A stretch of DNA of 64,000 nt, from NCBI RefSeq assembly GCF_051622035.1, contig NC_135357.1:13909001-13973000 (forward strand), given 5' to 3'. Each line of letters begins with the position of its first letter. Positions within the stretch are counted from its first letter, which is position 1. The translations under genes and the position numbers were made by a program. Shown here piece by piece: positions 60,801 through 64,000 of this stretch. The notes under the pieces are model-generated. The model was not told the DNA's origin. It saw only the letters and a program-made list of their open reading frames with translations, and did not search any database. The DNA is from Arctopsyche grandis. Lineage: Eukaryota; Arthropoda; Insecta; Trichoptera; Hydropsychidae.

Positions 60801-63800
60801 GTAATTTTGAGAAAATATATTTTTTTATTATTTATCCATTAATTATGATTTCAAGACATTTTTAGCAATTAATTTCAATGACCAAACGTGAAAGTTTTTT
60901 GTTCAAAGCGTCGACATCCAGATTTATGAGATTGAGATTGAAACGAAGGTGTATCGGGCTAGCATAGAATCCTGTTTGATTTATTGCCATATCGAGCAAA
61001 CACATAATTTACTTTGGATCAGGAATTTGGTGTATAGAAACAATTAATTATTTTTTGAAGCAATTTTTTTGTAAATTTGGGGGGTGTTGTATACGTGCCC
61101 ATTTCGAGAGGGGTGGCATTTATTGGTTTCTTTTATCTAATCAATTATTCTCAAAGCGTATCGCCCGAATTCCAGCCGTAAATTGAACAAATGTATATTG
61201 AATAGAATTGCAAGCGATTGAGAAGTCAAATGTACAAATAAATGTCTGTTAGGAAAAAAAGTCGACTCCTCAATCATGGTCCACATTTCAAGGTTGAATT
61301 TTCAAGAATCGTAGTGTGCATGAGATCATCCTCGTGCCTATTGACCCGGCACAAGTTGCATATTACTGCGATAGACATGAATGAATGACGATAGGACGTG
61401 TCGTGCATGCGAATCGAATGGCGCGAATTTTAGGCGTTAAGCTTAGCCGGTGGCCGTAAAAGCTCAGTCGGCGACCATATCTGACGGTTGCAATAAACCC
61501 GTCTAATAATGCGCGAGACTCCTCTTCTTGCATTGTTCGGAACACGTTCTTCTTCGAATGATGCCCCGTCGCAACCTGCATAACGCACTCATTATTGTGT
61601 ACGCACACCCTCGAAAGCACGCCTCAAAAAAAAAAATTATACACACACATACACACTGCCAGGGAAATAATAACCCCTCAATTTTGCTCTCGGTTGTACT
61701 TCTTTTGTGTCGTGCCGAATTTCCAGTCACGAAGTTATTTGACAACATTTTTAATATATTGGAAAATATCATACAAAAATGTTTTCTCTCGTTGTATATT
61801 TAATTATTTAAAGGATTCGTAAATCAATTAAAAGATTACTTCTGGTTGATACAATGTTTTATATATTACTAGCTGAACCCTGCATGCGTTGCAATGCCAC
61901 AATAACGCATGCAATTCCCGTTCCCGTTCTCGTTCCCTTTCCCGTTCTCGTTTCCGTTCCCGTTCCCATTTTTCGGAACAACGCAGGCAGCGAACACCCT
62001 GGTCGCGACGCGAACACATTTGAAATTATAGCGAATGACACTCATTCCCGTTTTTCCCGTTCCCGTTCCCGTTTTTTCCCGTTTTTTTTTCTCAGAAATC
62101 TTCCCAGACATGCATACAACAAATCCTGAAAGTTCCATCGTAATCGCTTCAGTGGCTTAGGAGTCTATTAGAGACACACACACACACAGACATTCATTTT
62201 TTATATAAATGTATATAGATTTGATTGTATATGATATCACTTTATTCAACCCAATTTTAAAATATTTATTTAATTGTTTTTTTTTTAATCTTTAATTAAT
62301 TGATATCGACTTAAAAAAACTGGAAAACAATACACAGCTACATATGTGCATATTTTCCTTCGATGAAGACTTTATGCAAAATTATCTTTTGTGGTTGGGT
62401 ATTACAAAGAGAATTGACTATTTTAAATCGTCTCTTGTACATTTTAATTTCCAAGCTTCGAACAAATTATTTGAAACCATTTAATATTGGTGGGAAATTT
62501 TCGTTACGTTGCATATTATGTAAATTTTAATAGGATAATTATTAAAATTAGGCACTTGTGGTAGTTTTATGTTAGGATATTTAATTTGCATGAATATTAT
62601 TATAATTGATTTCTCTGTATGGGGAATGTGTGTATGTATGTATAGTGTGAATCACTCTGTCGTTGTGTAAATTAAGTTGATAAGTGATAACATTGTAATT
62701 TAAATTTTTTGTTGTTTCAGTTTAATATCTGACAAATTCACCATCAATTCTGCTGGAAAAACACCGCAATCACGGAAAAAAGAATCTTTGGCGCAGAAAT
62801 ATGCTACTCGAATGTTGCCACAGACTCTTTCATTTGATGAAGTCGATTGTTATTATACATCATCTTGGCACGATCCATCTGAACTGAATGCCAAAAACCA
62901 ATCGCAATTTAAAATGGAAGAGGAAGCTAATTTTGATCTATGTATGGAGAGGTCAATAATGCTCAATAGTGTTGATCCTGCGTTTTGTGAAAATAAATTA
63001 GAAAGTTCTTTTGATTTAAACGCTATTAGTAATTTTAGTTGTAAAAAAACGCCCATCAAAAGTAGTGTATTTTTGATGAGAGGCAATTCTTCTCCTCTTA
63101 AATCTATAGAAAATACTTTGTGCAATTCACCTCTATTGGAAAAAAGTGCATTTTCTTGGAGAAGTAAGTCAGATCTTACTGGTTTATGTACTTCGTCTTC
63201 GAATATCAATAAATTGGATTCACCAAAATCTTTCATTGAAAAAGAAAATGTTAATCCCATATGTAAAAATAGCATTAAGCATTTTGGACAAACATTAGAA
63301 ATGAGGGAGTCTGAAAGTTTTTGCAGCTTTGATCCGAACAATGGCAAAACTCCATCTAAGGTATATTTCAATGATAATGAGTGACAAATAAATTAATACC
63401 CGATATTTATGTTATAATTAATTTCATTGTTTATATTTTAGTTTTCCGTTGTACGAAACAGTTTATCGCAATATCTTTCACCAAGATCTCCCAAAAAATT
63501 GTCGGACACTCTGTTGCATCAAGATTTTGCGTCTAGTGATTCTGGATTTGAAAATTCTTCAAGTTTCGCTGATAATCATATTAAAATCGGCGAGACTGTG
63601 CCAGATTATTGCGATGATTTCCAAAAGCTAAAAACTCGTTTTGATAGGTATGAAATGGATGAATCTGAAAAACATTTTGAAAGTAATGTTGATTTCTGTG
63701 AACCTAGTACATCTACAACACACTTTCCCCCGGATCCTTTTTCATCTATTGATACTCTTCAAGACTTAGAAGTAGAGTTTGAATCAGCTTACCAATTGCA

Positions 63801-64000
63801 TGAACCATCCTGTTCCAAATATGAAATCATAAGCACTGATAGTCCTGATATTTGTTCATCGTCAGGAAAAGTTGGCACTATAATTGCAAGAAATTTTCAA
63901 TTTGGTTCGCCCATTGGGGATTCTGAAACTTCTGAAAATTTCGAAACCATTCCAAAAATACCTAGGAAAATGCCTGCTAGATCGGAAACAACTAGAATGT
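42876..64000 (+). CDS. Unidentified protein with KEN box and DSG degron-like motif (partial)
   Basis: Exons are 42876-42907, 62721-63360 and 63442 to beyond the window edge. Splicing keeps the frame: GA from exon 1 plus T from exon 2 make Asp, and exons 2-3 join in phase 0. The ATG has a good context (CCATCATGG) and an in-frame TGA lies upstream at 42687. At least 410 residues are visible, beginning MDVQDGCDLTDLISDKFTIN. They are Ser/Asn/Glu-rich, have no globular domain and contain many S/TP sites (KTPQS, KTPIK, NSPLL, SPRSP, KTPSK). Residues about 180-185 read KENVNP, a KEN box. Residues about 255-262 read SDSGFENSS, fitting the beta-TrCP DSGx(2-4)S phosphodegron. This combination is known from Emi1/Rca1 and Cdc25A. 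The order (KEN before DSG) fits Emi1 better, but the diagnostic C-terminus lies outside the window. I cannot name the gene. Confidence 0.75.
43262..43456. repeat. ATCTGGCAC palindromic MITE, copy 4
   Basis: It has GACGGAATATCTGGCACTCG, TTAGTATGATAG, GGTGCCAGATGTTCCGTGAT and TTTTAGTGACG, with ends CAACTGATTATTTCGCACAT and GTGGATTAATTACCGAAC. It inserted near the 5' end of the large intron. Confidence 0.75.
45750..45980 (+). mobile_element. ACTAG-type short repeat, copy 5
   Basis: GGTGGTTTTACCCGACTTCG, GTATTTGTAATATAAACCGC and CATGGCTAATCTAATAGTAA are followed by the AAAGTCTCTTTCGAAATTTT end. Confidence 0.7.
47490..47690 (+). mobile_element. ACTAG-type short repeat, copy 6
   Basis: It opens ACTAGTGGTTTTACTAGTG, then TTTGTAATATAAACCGATTA, and ends CAAAGTCTCTTTCGAAATTA. 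It is internally deleted compared with the 2198-2528 copy. Confidence 0.65.
47714..48245 (+). mobile_element. Two tandem copies of the ACTAGTATTGTG retroposon-like family
   Basis: Units start ACTAGTATTGTGACC (47714) and ACTAGTATTGTGCCC (47957). They share TAAAATAAAGYTA, an (ATAATAATAAT) stretch, a (GGAACCGAAAY)n minisatellite and a TTGAAATCTCCATACTTGTC / GATGCYCTCGCCA end. Orientation is the same and both are non-coding. Confidence 0.75.
50299..50365 (+). repeat. Terminal stem-loop and (AATA)n tail of a retroposon
   Basis: GACCATTGTGGC is mirrored by GCCACAATGGTC (stem 12-13 bp) and followed by GAATAAATAAATAATAAT. The layout copies that of the SINE and LINE 3' ends elsewhere in the window. 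Confidence 0.6.
51060..51130. repeat. TATG microsatellite
   Basis: Repeated TATGTATGTATG with interruptions at 51086-51120. Similar short runs occur throughout the window. Confidence 0.8.
51400..51745 (-). mobile_element. RTE-like LINE 3' end, minus strand
   Basis: From the 3' side it reads ATGTCATCATTTACAGCCAT, then CCACTGCTGAGTGAAGGCCT, a typical RTE tail, then the complement of the GGTTGGAGGAAAT (WLEEI-like) and CAATGGGCGGGCCACGTGGC (WAGHVA) codons. The open frames listed in plus sense are antisense artefacts. Confidence 0.8.
53100..53475. mobile_element. hAT-like GGGCTGTGGAGTC family, degraded copy
   Basis: It shares CGACTTTTTTTGCCAACGTA, GGAACCCAATTTATTGAATT, TGTATGAATTTCATAC and GACTCCGACTTTCACAACCC with the complete element at 55876-56394. 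The terminal motif is damaged. Confidence 0.65.
53825..54075 (-). mobile_element. tRNA-derived SINE, minus-strand copy
   Basis: On the minus strand the B box reads GGGTTCGATCCC (about 54010-54021), upstream of a body with GACTTGGATATTTGTAAC and CGGTCGTTTCCTTTAAGAG, ending near GGCAAACCATTC. The 3' hairpin is missing. Confidence 0.65.
55110..55240 (-). repeat. Possible tRNA-like SINE head
   Basis: On the minus strand GGTTCGAGTCCTGCCGG resembles a tRNA B box. I could not fold a complete tRNA or find a matching A box at normal spacing. It is either a degenerate SINE head or chance. Confidence 0.25.
55672..55830. mobile_element. GGCGGTCGATGGATGC MITE, copy 2
   Basis: The left end CGGCGTTCGATGGATGCTTTT and the right end CTGTCGACCGCC are inverted. 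The middle shares CACTATTGTCAATTTCTT and GCTTTGAACACTAATAGGGT with 31507-31640. Confidence 0.7.
55876..56394. mobile_element. hAT-type element with GGGCTGTGGAGTC ends
   Basis: The ends CAGGGCTGTGGAGTCGG and CGACTCCACAGCCCTG are inverted. The flanks GTACAAAC (55868-55875) and GTACCAAC (56395-56402) form an 8-bp duplication with one change. It is 519 bp with no transposase. Damaged relatives: 23160-23680, 53100-53475, and a fragment of its end near 24080-24160 (ACTCCGACTCTGCTTGAAAT). Confidence 0.85.
56480..56690. repeat. ATCTGGCAC palindromic MITE, copy 5
   Basis: The ends read GGTAATTGGATTATTAGTCG and ACCAATAATCACCGAACC. Inside are TTTGGCACTCGAGTTCTCG, a doubled CGTTAGTATGAT, and GGCTGCCAGTTGTTTCG. 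Confidence 0.75.
57385..57840 (+). mobile_element. tRNA-derived SINE, best-preserved copy
   Basis: An A-box-like TAGTGGTTAGCAT (57399-57411) and a B box GGTTCAAATCC (57439-57449) lie at about the right spacing for an RNA polymerase III tRNA promoter. The body with GGTCGATCGTTTCCTATCAG follows, then a 3' stem-loop CCAGGAAGGC ... GGTCTTCCTGG (57796-57835). It recurs at 700-1120 and, inverted, at 53825-54075. Confidence 0.8.
57841..61867. other. Intron segment without recognised elements
   Basis: Mostly AT-rich with GC-rich patches at 58200-59050 and 59850-60310. The second patch has a 140-residue minus-strand open frame (60218-59796) rich in His/Pro/Ser at its start. It shows no domain and sits in an intron on the opposite strand, so I do not call it a gene. 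Confidence 0.35.
61868..62215 (+). mobile_element. ACTAG-type element of the CATGCGTTG family, copy 2
   Basis: ACTAGCTGAACCCTGCATGC, GTTGCAATGCCACAATAACG, and about 60 bp of CCCGTT/TCTCGTT repeats are followed by GCGACGCGAACACATTTGAA, a second CCCGTT repeat, CAGACATGCATACAACAAAT and TTAGGAGTCTATTAGAGACA, then an (ACACAC) run and TATATAGAT. It is non-coding. The open frames across the repeats are artefacts. Confidence 0.7.

Larger units (their letters stand above)
42908..62720 (+). other. 19.8-kb first intron of the KEN/DSG gene
   Basis: The donor is GTGAGT and the acceptor TTGTTGTTTCAG. The intron is full of repeats, listed separately, alternating with long stretches of ordinary unique DNA and some GC-rich patches (44150-44900, 46200-46500, 49640-50000, 52100-52700, 56850-57340, 58200-59050, 59850-60310). 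None of those patches encodes a recognisable domain. They may be enhancers or unknown exons. Confidence 0.7.

Noticed and set aside
61828-62138. Overlapping open frames with RERERER or GNGNGN runs
   Set aside because: They come from the CCCGTT hexamer repeats read on both strands.
62853-63371. 172-residue minus-strand open frame
   Set aside because: It is antisense to the coding exon 62721-63360, whose frame is supported by phase-matched splicing.
1-64000. CRISPR array, operon, phage or bacterial defence system
   Set aside because: Spliced genes, zinc-finger/ZAD families and eukaryotic transposons show this is animal nuclear DNA; no regularly spaced repeat array was seen.

Overview
The window is AT-rich animal nuclear DNA, most likely from an insect. 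The genes have introns with GT/AG junctions. One zinc-finger gene carries the arthropod ZAD domain. Intergenic DNA is full of TATG/TACA microsatellites and small transposons. I cannot fix the insect order from sequence alone.

Five protein-coding genes can be supported. (1) 1-2062, minus: an ASCIZ/ATMIN-type zinc-finger protein with N-terminal fingers and a tail of TQT motifs typical of dynein light chain LC8 binding; its 3' end lies outside the window. (2) 3277-5973, plus, head to head with the first: a 9-exon ZAD protein with 12 zinc fingers. (3) 11395-14260, plus: histone chaperone ASF1 in two exons. (4) 18338/18426-21953, plus: a cytosolic-type Xaa-Pro aminopeptidase (ApepP/XPNPEP1) in 13 coding exons. 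(5) 42876 to beyond 64000, plus: a gene I cannot name, with a 32-bp first coding exon, a 19.8-kb intron and then a disordered, Ser/Pro-rich protein carrying a KEN box and a DSG phosphodegron-like motif. This suggests a cell-cycle regulator destroyed by APC/C and SCF.

The rest is mostly repeats. There are three hAT-like elements with 8-bp target duplications, three TTAA-flanked piggyBac-like MITEs (two in the ASF1 intron), a 631-bp inverted-repeat element in an ApepP intron, a decayed pogo/Tigger element, and CR1-like and RTE-like LINE 3' ends. There are also tRNA-derived SINEs and several 'ACTAG' short retroposon-like families containing pentamer/hexamer minisatellites. At 7728-10238 a foldback structure with arms of about 270 bp encloses an apparently identical 328-bp tandem duplication.

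The genes share no pathway operon-style. ASF1, the KEN/DSG gene and ASCIZ all have plausible links to the S-phase/mitotic cycle, and GC-rich E2F-like motifs occur near ASF1, in the 5' UTR of gene 5, and as an isolated pair at 34624-34663. I found no clearly novel biological system. The best leads are the unidentified degron-bearing gene, the paired E2F-like sites and the nested foldback array.
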